Shown here: positions 17,319 through 26,129 of the stretch, in pieces | Layout of the letters: every line of letters starts with the position of its first letter | How positions within the stretch are numbered: the stretch's first letter is position 1 | Assembly (NCBI RefSeq): GCF_018304965.1 | Contig: NZ_JAGQED010000016.1 | Location: forward strand, 1 to 64,000 | DNA: 64,000 bases | DNA from: Collimonas antrihumi | Lineage (GTDB): Bacteria; Pseudomonadota; Gammaproteobacteria; Burkholderiales; Burkholderiaceae_D | Direction of reading: 5' to 3' | Notes under the pieces: generated by a model | Seen by the model: the letters and a program-made list of their open reading frames with translations, nothing else | Told to the model about the DNA's origin: nothing | Database searches by the model: none | Made by a program: the position numbers and the translations under genes

Positions 17319-17349
17319 GACTTGGCTTGCATCGATTTCCTGCCGCTCC

Positions 17350-18213
17350 CTACCGTTTATTGACGGTAAGACTCTCGACGACTCTGTTGAATTTCTCTGT
17401 CAGGAAGTCGGCAATGCGGCTCTGCGTTGCTTCGAGATAGGGGATGTTGTGGTGGTCCGAGTCAGGGATGGTTTCGTCCTGCGGCGTATTGGCCAATTTC
17501 GCCACCAGCATGTCGGTATGCGAGGCTGGCACTACGTCATCGGACGCAGCACGAATGATAAACGTCGGCGCGGACAACAAAGGCGCATGCTTGACTGAAT
17601 CGAAACGATGTTTGAGGACAAAGGCTGGCACGGACGGAAAGCGGCGTTTTGCCAGAGCCAACAGCGAGTCGTAGGGCGTAATCAACACCACCGCCGCGAC
17701 CGGCCGGCGCGCCGCTACTTGCACCGCCACGCCTGAGCCAAGACTGCGCCCGACCACGGCGATTTGTCCAGTGTTGATATGGCGATGCTCGGCAAACCAG
17801 TCGAACAGCATCTCGGCGTCTTCTATCATTTTCAACTCACCGGGAATACCCTCGGAATCCCCATAGCCGCGATAGTTAATGGCAAGCACGGTCATATTGG
17901 GGAACATGCGCCACGCATCGCGCGCCACCCAGGAGACTTCCTCGGAGCGGCCGCCGAAATACACCACGGCTGGATGAGGACCGGGCACCCGCGGTGTCAA
18001 TAACCATCCCGAGAGCCGGGTGCCGTCAGTGCTGCGCAACACGACAAGCCGAGACCTGTGCCCGATGCTTTGGGGATGCTCGACTTCCTTGGTGCGGACC
18101 GGTTTGAAAATCAGCTTGCGCTGGCTAACCGCGACTGCGGTGGTAAAAATCAACCACCCGAGGGCGACGATGCCGCCCATTCCGGTCATTTTTTTGTATT
18201 TGATGCGTTTCAT
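17350..18213 (-). CDS. Membrane-anchored alpha/beta hydrolase
   Basis: 287 residues from the ATG at 18213 (MKRIKYKKM); the longer frame from 18255 begins with an unlikely segment. An N-terminal hydrophobic anchor (IVALGWLIFTTAVAV) precedes the fold. The nucleophile elbow is VVGRSLGSG (serine in GRSLG), the oxyanion region is VVYFGGRSEEVSW, and the charge relay ends with D in RAASDDVVPASH and H in SDHHNIPY. It belongs to the S33-like/BEM46-type hydrolases that act in or facing the periplasm, substrate unknown. No strong ribosome site, so the start is not certain. Confidence 0.82.
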   Translation of the reverse strand: MKRIKYKKMTGMGGIVALGWLIFTTAVAVSQRKLIFKPVRTKEVEHPQSIGHRSRLVVLRSTDGTRLSGWLLTPRVPGPHPAVVYFGGRSEEVSWVARDAWRMFPNMTVLAINYRGYGDSEGIPGELKMIEDAEMLFDWFAEHRHINTGQIAVVGRSLGSGVAVQVAARRPVAAVVLITPYDSLLALAKRRFPSVPAFVLKHRFDSVKHAPLLSAPTFIIRAASDDVVPASHTDMLVAKLANTPQDETIPDSDHHNIPYLEATQSRIADFLTEKFNRVVESLTVNKR

Positions 18214-18255
18214 AACGCTCGTGCGACTGCTCGGGCACCACCCTATGCGGCGCAC

Positions 18256-19010
18256 AACCCCCTCGTTATTTATTCTAGTCCTTCAATTTGTTGTCGTCTC
18301 CATAATTTCATTGCTATGGATGCGATGAGTGAAATTAGCCACAATTTGTGTGGTTAATTTGTGCCATTCCCGTGAAATGCCAATGAGCAAGCTGGCAAAT
18401 CGGTGATCATTCACTAGTGTCTGCCGTGTCTCGCATCGGGGCATACTGCCAACGCGATGTTACCACTGTGAAATTCCCATAGCGGCATATTGCCGCATCA
18501 ATGCGTCGCAGAAATAGACGGACGCTTGCGATTATTCGCACATCATATTGCTGGATTTAAACTCGCCGACAACAGGAAGTTCGGCTTGAATATGGCGCAA
18601 ACATATCCTATTGTGGCTTGGCGGTACAACGATTAAACATCGCAAATCTGCGAGAAAAACCAAAGTGACGTAATGACGTATGCCAACGGATGTATCGATG
18701 GTCCTTCACTTTTATTTTCGCTCATCACTCCGATAACTGGCTGGCACGGATCCGATGATGAACGGTGAATAATTCAGGCAGATCAGCATTCTTCCAGCCT
18801 CCAAAAAAATCTCTTTAACTGTCACGCAGTCGGCCAGTGGGCCAGCATGAATTGGCTTCCGGAAAATCACTTCCCTGCGCATTGAGGTATTGCGCTTCCT
18901 ACTTGCAAGGAAGAATGCACTAACCTCTTCTCGCTGTCTGGCAGACGCCGTCTGAATGGCAATTCCAAAACGACTTCGGCCGATACCAGGCCATCATTCT
19001 TGAGGAACAA
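18256..19010. other. Gene-poor stretch of about 750 bases
   Basis: No reading frame here is supported by a ribosome site together with recognisable protein sequence. A 68-codon frame on the minus strand (18867-19073) resembles nothing I know. The direct repeat TGACGTA occurs twice around 18665-18680. The region may be eroded DNA. Confidence 0.5.
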
Positions 19011-19100
19011 ATGATCTTGATGAAGAAGGTATTCAATTCTCTCTTGATCCGGCGCCAAGAGAAACAAGCTCATGACGCACGTGATGAATTTTATATTTAA
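19011..19100 (+). CDS. Possible 29-residue leader or small protein
   Basis: ATG with TTGAGGAAC just before it, then MILMKKVFNSLLIRRQEKQAHDARDEFYI and a stop 23 bases before the next gene. It is basic and probably helical. The ribosome site is the only real support; it may be chance. Confidence 0.25.
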   Translation: MILMKKVFNSLLIRRQEKQAHDARDEFYI

Positions 19101-19123
19101 CGAAAACGGAAAGGATGTTCATC

Positions 19124-19555
19124 ATGAAAAACCTTGTTTTAATTTCGATTGCAAGCCTGTTCGCGCTGGCAGCATCGGCACAAACGGCGCCAGACAACCA
19201 GACTGTGAATGTCACCGGCCCGACGCTCCGGATTGACCTCCCCAGCCAGTACCATCGGATGCATCCGGATGAATTCTATGACTATATGCGGTCATACAGC
19301 CTTTCAAATGGCGCGACACTTTCCGTATTCAATAGAGGGAGGCAGATGTATGCGGAAGTGGGCGATCTGGGGAGGCATGAGATTGTCGCCACTGCACCAA
19401 ATGTTTTCGTAGCCTTGGATCAGCAATTGAAAATGACAATCAATCTCCGTGGGGATACCGATGCGAGCGGTGAACTGATCATGATCGTTCCGCGCAGGCA
19501 ACTTACAGACGGTAGCGTGGTCGGCGGGCAGCGATTGGTCGCATCGTTCCGCTAG
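19124..19555 (+). CDS. Secreted hypothetical protein
   Basis: 143 residues from the ATG at 19124, preferred over the one at 19115 because GAAAGGA sits at a proper distance. A clear Sec signal peptide (NLVLISIASLFALAASAQ, cleavage after ASA). The mature part of about 120 residues has no cysteines and no motif I recognise; it looks mainly beta-strand (LSNGATLSVFNRGRQMYAEV). It is a single gene; a 12-base inverted repeat pair starts 16 bases past its stop. Confidence 0.7.
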   Translation: MKNLVLISIASLFALAASAQTAPDNQTVNVTGPTLRIDLPSQYHRMHPDEFYDYMRSYSLSNGATLSVFNRGRQMYAEVGDLGRHEIVATAPNVFVALDQQLKMTINLRGDTDASGELIMIVPRRQLTDGSVVGGQRLVASFR

Positions 19556-19571
19556 GAATAATTACAGACAA

Positions 19572-19640
19572 GGGATTCACTGTAGACTGCGGCTGGATCG
19601 GATTCTAAAAAATTGTCTGGTTGACGTAACAGTGAATCCC
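19572..19640. repeat. Small element bounded by 12-base inverted repeats
   Basis: GGGATTCACTGT at 19572-19583 and its exact complement at 19629-19640 enclose 45 bases. It could be a miniature mobile element, a hairpin RNA, or the terminator of the preceding gene. No target duplication is evident at its edges. Confidence 0.5.
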
Positions 19641-19692
19641 GAATATTTCCTGCACCACAGATTGTAATTAAACCCATAAGGACAAATTATTT

Positions 19693-20223
19693 ATGACTCC
19701 TGTGCTCCCCCGCTCCACAGCGCGTATCGCGCTGCGGCGTTTAACAATGTCGGATTTGGCAGATTTTCAAGCATATCGGCAATGCGAGGAGTTATCGCGA
19801 TATCAGGGGTGGGTTCCCCAATCCGATTCGGAAGCCCGTGCATTTTTAAATGAAATGGGTTCTGCCGAACTATTTCAGCCGGGAATTTGGAGGCAGATCT
19901 TGATTGCCGATAGCAGTACCGAAAAATTGATTGGCGACATAGGAGTCTGCATATCTGTCGATGGACAATATGCTGATATTGGTTTCACGCTGTCCAATAC
20001 CTATCATGGCAAAGGCTTGGCTAGCGAAGCCGTACGCGAAACAATTTCCAAGCTGTTTGAAGTAACTGACATTCAGCGCGTAATCGGCATCACTGATAGC
20101 AGAAATATCTCCTCCATTCAATTGCTTGAGCGAGTCGGAATGCAATTGACATCAACCGATAAAGCCATGTTTCGAGATCAGGAGTGCGACGAGCATACTT
20201 ACATTATCGAGCGGCCGCTTTGA
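19693..20223 (+). CDS. GNAT-family N-acetyltransferase (RimJ/RimL type)
   Basis: 176 residues. The GNAT fold is evident: start RIALRRLTMSDLADFQAYRQ, acetyl-CoA-binding segment NTYHGKGLASEAVRETISKLF (Q/RxxGxG/A-like) and the late strand RVIGITDSRNISSIQLLERVGMQ. RimJ/RimL-type members acetylate protein N-termini or small amines with acetyl-CoA. The substrate is not predictable. It abuts, tail to tail, the remnant gene at 20224. Confidence 0.9.
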   Translation: MTPVLPRSTARIALRRLTMSDLADFQAYRQCEELSRYQGWVPQSDSEARAFLNEMGSAELFQPGIWRQILIADSSTEKLIGDIGVCISVDGQYADIGFTLSNTYHGKGLASEAVRETISKLFEVTDIQRVIGITDSRNISSIQLLERVGMQLTSTDKAMFRDQECDEHTYIIERPL

Positions 20224-20445
20224 TTAGTGAATCCGTGACGCCTCATTCGAACTGGATACGCTGGCAATAACCGGCACGGAAGGTATTTCCTTCCTGCCGT
20301 ATTTTGCCAGATGGAGGCGACGGATGGCGACATTGACGGACTCGGAAATATAGCGCGACACCAGCGATGACACCAGCGCCGTCAATCCGAGGAACAGCAG
20401 CAACCAAGGCAATCTGGCGCCATAACTCAACTGCTCTTTGGTCAA
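20224..20445 (-). pseudogene. Probable C-terminal remnant of an acyltransferase-3 membrane protein
   Basis: A 73-codon frame with only a TTG as possible start and no ribosome site. Its single hydrophobic helix followed by SSLVSRYISESVNVAIRR resembles the end of OafA-type acyltransferases (LVSxxxYRYIExP). If so, about 300 N-terminal residues are lost. It could alternatively be a small membrane protein. Confidence 0.4.
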
Positions 20446-20476
20446 GATTTAGCTACAGCATTAAGCCGTCATGGGA

Positions 20477-21262
20477 CTACTGGCTTGCGCCCTTCGGCAA
20501 TTCAAGTTGTTCTAGCGATATGCGCTTGTTTTCGTCCGATTGCCACACGACGTTACCATCCACGGCATATAGCCAGCATCGCGCCTTGGCCTGTGAGTGA
20601 CACTCGGTGAGCGCCTTCTGCATAGCCATTGGATCATTGCTTAACCAACTCCAGCCACCATTTGGACTAATGGCGAATGCCTTGGGCGGCAGTGCCGACA
20701 AATAGACCATATATCTTGCGCGCGCTCGTGGGCCAACAAATGGAATAGCATCGGAGTCGTAAATATCTGCAAACGATGACGGTACAGGAACAAAGTTCGA
20801 TTGCGGTGTAGAGCCTGATGAGCCAGAGGTGCTTATTCCCTTTTGAGGAGCCGGGGATGTTCCGGAATTCCCCGACGAAAACATTGCCCCCAACCTGTCA
20901 AGAATCACGGTCTCCCAATTGGGGGCGAACACATTCGTTACCATTGCCCTTTTTGATACCACTTCCACTTTCGTCTTGTCGCCGGTCCCTGTTGGCTCAA
21001 TAAACATGGCAACGTTTTCGCCGTAGCTGAATGCCGTAATTCCCCGTCGCGCGAGGGCGTAACCTTCATTTCTGTTATCCCCGGCATAAGCAAGACCGAC
21101 ACTCTTGACTACCATTGGCAGGGAGCTCCAAATTGCATCCGGCTTCGCGTCGTACACCCGCGCAGTGCCGGTCCCTTTTGCAGATCTGGCATCTGACAAA
21201 GTAGTACATCCTGTCACAGCCAGCGATCCTAGAATGACGAACAGCAATGCAATTTTCCTCAA
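20477..21262 (-). CDS. Putative outer-membrane lipoprotein of unknown function
   Basis: 261 residues. Signal peptide with lipobox LAVTGC, so Cys19 should be lipidated. Residues 20-125 resemble a BON/DUF-like stress domain (DAIWSSLPMVVKSVGLAYAGDNRNEGYALARRG). A Ser/Gly/Pro-rich linker (about 130-160) joins a second half ending with KALTECHSQAKARCWLYAVDGNVVWQSDE, similar to DUF4189-like tails. The gene appears monocistronic. The functional role is unknown. Confidence 0.75.
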   Translation of the reverse strand: MRKIALLFVILGSLAVTGCTTLSDARSAKGTGTARVYDAKPDAIWSSLPMVVKSVGLAYAGDNRNEGYALARRGITAFSYGENVAMFIEPTGTGDKTKVEVVSKRAMVTNVFAPNWETVILDRLGAMFSSGNSGTSPAPQKGISTSGSSGSTPQSNFVPVPSSFADIYDSDAIPFVGPRARARYMVYLSALPPKAFAISPNGGWSWLSNDPMAMQKALTECHSQAKARCWLYAVDGNVVWQSDENKRISLEQLELPKGASQ

Positions 21263-21516
21263 AGTTACTCCCCCTTTTTTATGAAATCACGTCAAGTCGG
21301 GAGAATTCTAATGCCTGGCGGCAAATCTTGGGGCGAAAAAGGTCGCTAGCAGTAATCATTGACGTCCCCCTCAATCAGGCAGCTCCAGAAAACAATTAGA
21401 TGAGTGCCAAATGACAGGTAGCTAAATTGACCAGAAAACCTACAATGGAAATTGCCTTTATGGCAGCTGATCAAAATCTTTGGTGGAGATGTTATTAAAA
21501 TTTCTAAGGAGAAATC

Positions 21517-21825
21517 ATGCGGATGCTATTGAATATCAAACTCCCTAACGCCGAGTTCAACGCTGCTGTCATGGACGGCTCTGTCGGCAAGAAAATGGCC
21601 CAGATCATGGAGGAGATAAAACCGGAAGCGGCTTACTTCACCGAACAGAATGGACAGCGATCAGGCCTCTTGATCGTCGACATCGATGACCCGGCGAAAG
21701 TCCCTATGCTTGCCGAACCATGGTTTCTGACCTTTAATGCCAGCGTGGAATTAAGAATAGTCATGACGCCGGAGGATTTGAAAAGAGCCGGGCTGGAAGA
21801 GCTGGGCAGGAAATGGTCGACGTAG
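21517..21825 (+). CDS. Conserved hypothetical protein (about 100 residues)
   Basis: 102 residues with a strong ribosome site (AAGGAGAAA). The sequence MRMLLNIKLPNAEFNAAVMDGSVGKKMAQIMEEIKPEAAYF... with PWFLTFNASVELRIVMTPEDL represents a small family common in bacteria and sometimes mislabelled as pantothenate synthetase, without enzymatic motifs. It probably folds as a ferredoxin-like dimer. The terminator at 21871-21898 serves its 3' end. Confidence 0.75.
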   Translation: MRMLLNIKLPNAEFNAAVMDGSVGKKMAQIMEEIKPEAAYFTEQNGQRSGLLIVDIDDPAKVPMLAEPWFLTFNASVELRIVMTPEDLKRAGLEELGRKWST

Positions 21826-21870
21826 CGTTTGGAGGCAACCTTGATGCGGAATAGCGAATCGCGGAAAAGA

Positions 21871-21898
21871 AAAAGGCCCACATAAATGTGGGCCTTTT
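21871..21898. terminator. Bidirectional terminator
   Basis: 12-base stem AAAAGGCCCACA/TGTGGGCCTTTT with a 4-base loop and A/T runs on both sides. It ends the hypothetical gene on the plus strand and tRNA-Thr on the minus strand. Confidence 0.88.
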
Positions 21899-21904
21899 AA
21901 ATAT

Positions 21905-21980
21905 TGGTGCTGGCTGCAGGACTTGAACCCGCCACCCCCTGATTACAAGTCAGGTGCTCTACCAGATGAGCTAAGCCAGC
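21905..21980 (-). tRNA. tRNA-Thr (UGU)
   Basis: 76 bases. Acceptor GCTGGCT pairs with AGCCAGC, followed by A and an encoded CCA. D-arm AGCTCATCTGGTAGAGC, anticodon stem CCTGA/TCAGG with loop CTTGTAA giving anticodon UGU, and T-arm with GGTTCAAGTC. All stems pair. The minus-strand terminator follows directly. Confidence 0.97.
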
Positions 21981-22005
21981 TAAACTGCGAAGTCCGCAAT
22001 TATAC

Positions 22006-22515
22006 CTATTTAATTCGAGTTAGGGTAGGTCTTCCACCTTTTTTTGGTGGTTCCGGATCTTTTTCTGGATCCGTATCGGACAAGCCCTGTTTAGCATCGG
22101 CGGTTGACGATGGCACTGAGGTCAGAATCGGCGTAATCGTGGCAGTTTGCTCAGTGTCAGGCTCTTGCTCGGCGGTTACTTCGATATCCGATTCAGCAGC
22201 CGGAGCCGATGCTTCGAATGCCATGCCCTGGCCGTTTTCACGCGCATAAATCGCGATGACGTTTTCTACCGGCACAGAAATTTCACGCGACACACCGCCA
22301 AAACGTGCATTGAAATTAACGAAATCGTTGTCCATTTTCAAACCGCTGGTGGCTTCGAAACTGACGTTCAATACGATTTCGCCATTCTTCACGAATTGCA
22401 TCGGCACCCGCGTGTGCGCATCTACCCTGGCCGCCAGATACGGGGTGTAGCCATTGTCGGTGCACCATTCATAAATGGCGCGCAACAAATACGGTTTGGT
22501 AGAGGTTTCTGACAT
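22006..22515 (-). CDS. sspB: ClpXP protease specificity-enhancing factor SspB
   Basis: 169 residues from the ATG at 22515 (MSETSTKPYLLRAIYEWC), the conserved start; the frame extends 17 codons upstream without support. The N-terminal 110 residues form the SspB domain (YTPYLAARVDA, VPMQFVKNGEIVLNVSFEA, FGGVSREISVPVENVIAIYARENGQGM). An acidic linker leads to the C-terminal ClpX-docking tail GGRPTLTRIK. SspB tethers ssrA-tagged proteins to ClpXP. It follows sspA by 93 bases in the usual sspAB order. Confidence 0.96.
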   Translation of the reverse strand: MSETSTKPYLLRAIYEWCTDNGYTPYLAARVDAHTRVPMQFVKNGEIVLNVSFEATSGLKMDNDFVNFNARFGGVSREISVPVENVIAIYARENGQGMAFEASAPAAESDIEVTAEQEPDTEQTATITPILTSVPSSTADAKQGLSDTDPEKDPEPPKKGGRPTLTRIK

Positions 22516-22608
22516 GGGAAGCAATGGTGCAAAAGGTACAAAATTTAAGCATGGGCCGGTGCACACCGCCTAAGCTAAAGCGGAAGCACACCGGTTATCT
22601 ACACGATC

Positions 22609-23220
22609 TTAACGACGCATGACCTTTTCGGACGGCGTCAGCGCTTCGATGTAAGCCGGGCGCGAGAATATACGCTCAGCATACTTCATCAGCGGCGCAG
22701 CCGTCTTCGACAGCTCGATACCGTAGTGATCCAGGCGCCACAGCAATGGCGCGATGGCTACGTCCAGCATCGAGAACTCGTCGCCCAGCATGTATTTGTT
22801 CTTGAGGAACAAAGGCGCCAGGGTAGTCAGGCGATCGCGGATTTCATTGCGTGCCTTTTCGTGGCTCTTTTCTGCTGCTTTGGCTTTCTCGTTCTCCAGT
22901 GTGTGCACGTGGATGAACAATTCTTTCTCAAAGTTGAACAGCATCAGCCGGGCACGGGCGCGCATCAGCGGATCGGCCGGCATCAGTTGCGGATGCGGGA
23001 AACGTTCGTCGATGTATTCGTTGATGATATTGGATTCGTACAGAATCAGGTCGCGCTCGACCAGGATCGGCACTTGACCATAAGGATTCATGGTCGAGAT
23101 GTCTTCCGGCTTGTTGAACAAGTCGACATCGCGAATTTCGAAGTCCATGCCCTTCTCGAACAGAACGAGACGGCAGCGTTGTGAAAATGGGCAGGTTGTA
23201 CCCGAATAGAGAACCATCAT
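22609..23220 (-). CDS. sspA: Stringent starvation protein A
   Basis: 203 residues, glutathione-S-transferase fold. N-terminal thioredoxin-like half begins MMVLYSGTTCPFSQRCRLVLFEKGMDFEI and contains NPYGQVPILVERDLILYESNIINEYIDERFPHP; the C-terminal helical half follows. SspA binds RNA polymerase and lacks GST activity. Two adjacent ATG codons are possible starts. It lies downstream of petABC, as is common in betaproteobacteria, but two hairpins separate it from petC. Confidence 0.96.
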   Translation of the reverse strand: MMVLYSGTTCPFSQRCRLVLFEKGMDFEIRDVDLFNKPEDISTMNPYGQVPILVERDLILYESNIINEYIDERFPHPQLMPADPLMRARARLMLFNFEKELFIHVHTLENEKAKAAEKSHEKARNEIRDRLTTLAPLFLKNKYMLGDEFSMLDVAIAPLLWRLDHYGIELSKTAAPLMKYAERIFSRPAYIEALTPSEKVMRR

Positions 23221-23244
23221 TTTTATAGTTCCTTAGAAACAAAA

Positions 23245-23300
23245 GGGTGAGACCCGATACGGCTCACCCCAAAACGCATACCCGCAAAATCGCGGGTATG
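23245..23300 (-). terminator. Double hairpin between petC and sspA
   Basis: First on the minus strand is CATACCCGC/GCGGGTATG (23277-23300) followed by CGTTTT. Then comes GGGTGAG/CTCACCC (23245-23269) followed by TTTTGTTT. Both lie between the petC stop and the sspA start and probably uncouple the two transcripts. Confidence 0.7.
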
Positions 23301-23304
23301 AAAA

Positions 23305-24072
23305 CTACTTGACGTCTTTCCAGTATGACGCGTTGAGACGCCATGCCAGAACGAAGAACATGCCGAGGAACAGCAGGACCCAGACGCCGAGGCGCTTGCG
23401 GGTATTCTGAGCAGGCTCGCCCATCCATGCAAGATAGGACACCAGATCGGCAACGGCAACATCGTATTCGACCTTGTTCATCTTGCCCGGCTTGACTTGC
23501 TCGAAACCGACAAACTTGTGTTCGGCCTTGCCCTCTTCGTGCGGATCTTTCACGTCTTCGTATTTGGCAGTACGAATCCCTTCAAGTTCCCACAATACGT
23601 GCGGCATGCCGACGTTAGGGAAGACCATGTTATTCCAGCCGCTTGGACGGCTGTCATCTTTGTAGAAAGTACGCAGATAAGTGTACAGCCAGTCCGGGCC
23701 GCTGCCGGCGCCGGATGCCTTGGCGCGGGCAATCACGGACAGGTCCGGAGGCGTTGCGCCGAACCATTCCTTGCCGTCTTTCGGCGCCATGGCGATGGTC
23801 ATCAGGCCACCCACTTTATCAGTGGTGAACAGCAGGTTGCTCTTGATCTGCTCTTCGGTCAGGCCGATATCGCGCAAACGGTTGTAGCGCATGGCCGAAG
23901 CCGAGTGGCAGTTCAGGCAGTAGTTCACAAACAGCTTGGCGCCGCTTTGCAGCGCCGACAGGTTGTTGCCCTGCTCCGGCGCGGTATCCAGCGGGTAGCC
24001 GCCCTCTTCACTGGCAAAAGCAAGCGCAGGAAGCAGCACCAGTGTCGCCATCAATCTTTTTAGCAATGTCAT
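23305..24072 (-). CDS. petC: Cytochrome c1 of the bc1 complex
   Basis: 255 residues. Signal peptide (MTLLKRLMATLVLLPALAFASEEGG), haem-binding CLNCHSASAMRYNRL (C54-H58 region), the sixth-ligand methionine probably in GGLMTIAMAPKDG, and a C-terminal membrane anchor (VWVLLFLGMFFVLAWRLNASYW). It carries electrons from the Rieske centre to soluble cytochrome c on the periplasmic side. Starts 30 bases after petB and ends the petABC operon. Confidence 0.97.
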   Translation of the reverse strand: MTLLKRLMATLVLLPALAFASEEGGYPLDTAPEQGNNLSALQSGAKLFVNYCLNCHSASAMRYNRLRDIGLTEEQIKSNLLFTTDKVGGLMTIAMAPKDGKEWFGATPPDLSVIARAKASGAGSGPDWLYTYLRTFYKDDSRPSGWNNMVFPNVGMPHVLWELEGIRTAKYEDVKDPHEEGKAEHKFVGFEQVKPGKMNKVEYDVAVADLVSYLAWMGEPAQNTRKRLGVWVLLFLGMFFVLAWRLNASYWKDVK

Positions 24073-24102
24073 GTCTCTTATCCTCTGGCTTAGTGCGAGT
24101 GC

Positions 24103-25506
24103 TTAGTGCGGATGATAAACAACACGGTCCGGCACCGGCTTGAATGTACCTGCGGCGCTCCACCATGGCATCAACAGGAAGAAGCCGAAGTAGATAAAGG
24201 TGCAGACCTTCGACACGTAGCCGCCGATTGCCGATGGCGGTTGCACGCCAAGGTAGCCGAGCACCACGAAGGTGATCGCAAACAGGATGTAGATATATTT
24301 GTGCCAGCTCGGACGATAGCGGATCGACTTGACCTTGGAGTGATCCAGCCAAGGCAAACCAGCCAGGATCATGACCGAGACGCCCATCAGCACGACGCCG
24401 AAGAACTTGGCGTCGAACACGAACATGGCGCCGATGATGGCCAGGCCGATGACAGTGGCAGCGACCTTGATCATGCCCCTCAGGCTGGACTTGAGCCACA
24501 GCAGCGCAACGAAGGCAGCGACGCCTGCTTGCAGGTAGACGATGAAGTCCGAAGTGACCGCGCGCAAGATCGAATAGTAAGGCGTGAAATACCAGACCGG
24601 TGCGATGTGCGGTGGCGTCTTCAGCGAATCAGCCGGGACGAAGTTGTTGTACTCGAGGAAGTAGCCGCCCATTTCAGGGCCGAAGAACACCACGGCGCTG
24701 AACACGATCAGGAACACGGCAACCGCCATCACGTCGTGCACCGAGTAGTAAGGGTGGAACGGCACGCCATCCAGCGGCACGCCTTTGGCATCCAGGTTGT
24801 CCTTGATTTCAATACCGTCAGGATTGTTGGAGCCGACTTCGTGCAGCGCGATGATGTGCGCGACCACCAGGCCGATCAGGACCAGCGGAATCGCGATCAC
24901 GTGGAACGAGAAGAAGCGGTTCAGGGTAGCGTCGGAGACCACGTAGTCGCCGCGAATCCACAACGACAGGTCAGGGCCGATGAAAGGAATCGCACCGAAC
25001 AGGTTGACGATAACCTGCGCGCCCCAATACGACATCTGGCCCCATGGCAGCAGATAGCCCATGAAAGCTTCGCCCATCAGGCACAGGAAAATGCCGACGC
25101 CGAACAGCCATACCAGTTCACGCGGTTTGCGGTACGAGCCATACAGCAGGCCGCGCACCATGTGCAGATAAACCACGATGAAGAAGGCCGAAGCGCCGGT
25201 CGAGTGCATGTAGCGCACCAGCCAGCCCCACGGCACATCGCGCATGATGTATTCGACCGAGGCAAACGCCAGGGCGGCATCAGGCTTGTAATGCATGACC
25301 AGGAAAATCCCGGTGACAATCTGTATCACCAGCACCAACAGCGCCAGCGAACCGAAGGCGTACCAGAAGTTGAAATTCTTCGGTGCGTAGTACTCGGACA
25401 GGTGGGCTTTCCAGGTGGATGTCAGCGGGAAACGCGCATCAACCCAGTTCAAGGCCTTGTCGGCGATAGGAGCATCGGCCGGCAGCTGTTTTTCGTGGAA
25501 TGCCAT
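24103..25506 (-). CDS. petB: Cytochrome b of the bc1 complex
   Basis: 467 residues, a full-length polytopic cytochrome b with the N-terminal (haem-binding, MRDVPWGWLVRYMHSTGASAFFIVVYLHMVRGL and FFSFHVIAIPLVLIGLVVAHIIALHEVGSNNP) and C-terminal (VVFFGPEMGGYFLE, the P/AEW-region equivalent being APVWYFTPYYSILRA) modules. It oxidises ubiquinol and reduces quinone in the Q-cycle. Starts 2 bases after petA ends, so translation is coupled. Confidence 0.98.
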   Translation of the reverse strand: MAFHEKQLPADAPIADKALNWVDARFPLTSTWKAHLSEYYAPKNFNFWYAFGSLALLVLVIQIVTGIFLVMHYKPDAALAFASVEYIMRDVPWGWLVRYMHSTGASAFFIVVYLHMVRGLLYGSYRKPRELVWLFGVGIFLCLMGEAFMGYLLPWGQMSYWGAQVIVNLFGAIPFIGPDLSLWIRGDYVVSDATLNRFFSFHVIAIPLVLIGLVVAHIIALHEVGSNNPDGIEIKDNLDAKGVPLDGVPFHPYYSVHDVMAVAVFLIVFSAVVFFGPEMGGYFLEYNNFVPADSLKTPPHIAPVWYFTPYYSILRAVTSDFIVYLQAGVAAFVALLWLKSSLRGMIKVAATVIGLAIIGAMFVFDAKFFGVVLMGVSVMILAGLPWLDHSKVKSIRYRPSWHKYIYILFAITFVVLGYLGVQPPSAIGGYVSKVCTFIYFGFFLLMPWWSAAGTFKPVPDRVVYHPH

Positions 25507-25508
25507 GA

Positions 25509-26129
25509 TTAAGCCTCACCTTTCTCGTCTTTACCAATGACGATCTTGGTATCGGACAGGTACATATAGCGGGGCACGTCGAGATTGTTTGGCGCCGGCT
25601 TGTTTTTGAAAACACGGCCTGCCAGGTCGAATGTCGAACCGTGGCAAGGGCAGAGGAAACCGCCTTGCCAGTCGTCCGGCAACGAAGCCTGCGCGCCCGG
25701 GGTGAATTTTGACGATGGCGAACAACCCAGGTGCGGGCAGATACCCACCAGCACCAAGGTTTCTTCGTGGCCTGCGCGGCCGCGGTTGTTCGCCTTGTTC
25801 TTGCAATAGTCAGGCAAGTCCATGGTGTAGGGCTTGAGTGACTCGGGGTCGGCAACTTCAGAGGCGGTATGTTCCAGCCCCTTCATTTGTTCCGGAGTGC
25901 GCTTCATGATCCAGACTGGCTTACCGCGCCATTCGAAGACTTGCATTTCGCCCGGCTTGATGCCGGAAATATCCACTTCTACTGGTGCTCCTGCGGCTTT
26001 TGCACGCTCGGACGGCTGGAAGGTGGACACAAAGGCCCCTGCCGTGGCTAAACCAGCCACGCCCCCCGCCGCACATGTAGCCACGAGCAAACCACGTCGA
26101 CCGGAATCGACCTGCTTTTCGATACTCAT
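25509..26129 (-). CDS. petA: Rieske iron-sulfur subunit of the bc1 complex
   Basis: 206 residues. N-terminal twin-arginine-like start (SGRRGLLVATCAAGG) with a single membrane helix. The 2Fe-2S ligands are in CPHLGC (about 135-140) and CPCHGS (about 159-164), both complete. The subunit transfers electrons from ubiquinol to cytochrome c1. First gene of petABC; the divergent mscL lies about 290 bases away, so the promoter should be in 26130-26420. Confidence 0.98.
   Translation of the reverse strand: MSIEKQVDSGRRGLLVATCAAGGVAGLATAGAFVSTFQPSERAKAAGAPVEVDISGIKPGEMQVFEWRGKPVWIMKRTPEQMKGLEHTASEVADPESLKPYTMDLPDYCKNKANNRGRAGHEETLVLVGICPHLGCSPSSKFTPGAQASLPDDWQGGFLCPCHGSTFDLAGRVFKNKPAPNNLDVPRYMYLSDTKIVIGKDEKGEA

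Noticed and set aside
18867-19073. Minus-strand 68-codon frame
   Set aside because: No ribosome site, no recognisable motif, and it overlaps the region with the plus-strand small frame that has a better site.
24106-25512. Long plus-strand frame opposite petB (468 codons)
   Set aside because: It is the exact antisense of cytochrome b; the product is dominated by Asp, Gln, His and Arg with no family features, as expected from reading a membrane-protein gene backwards.
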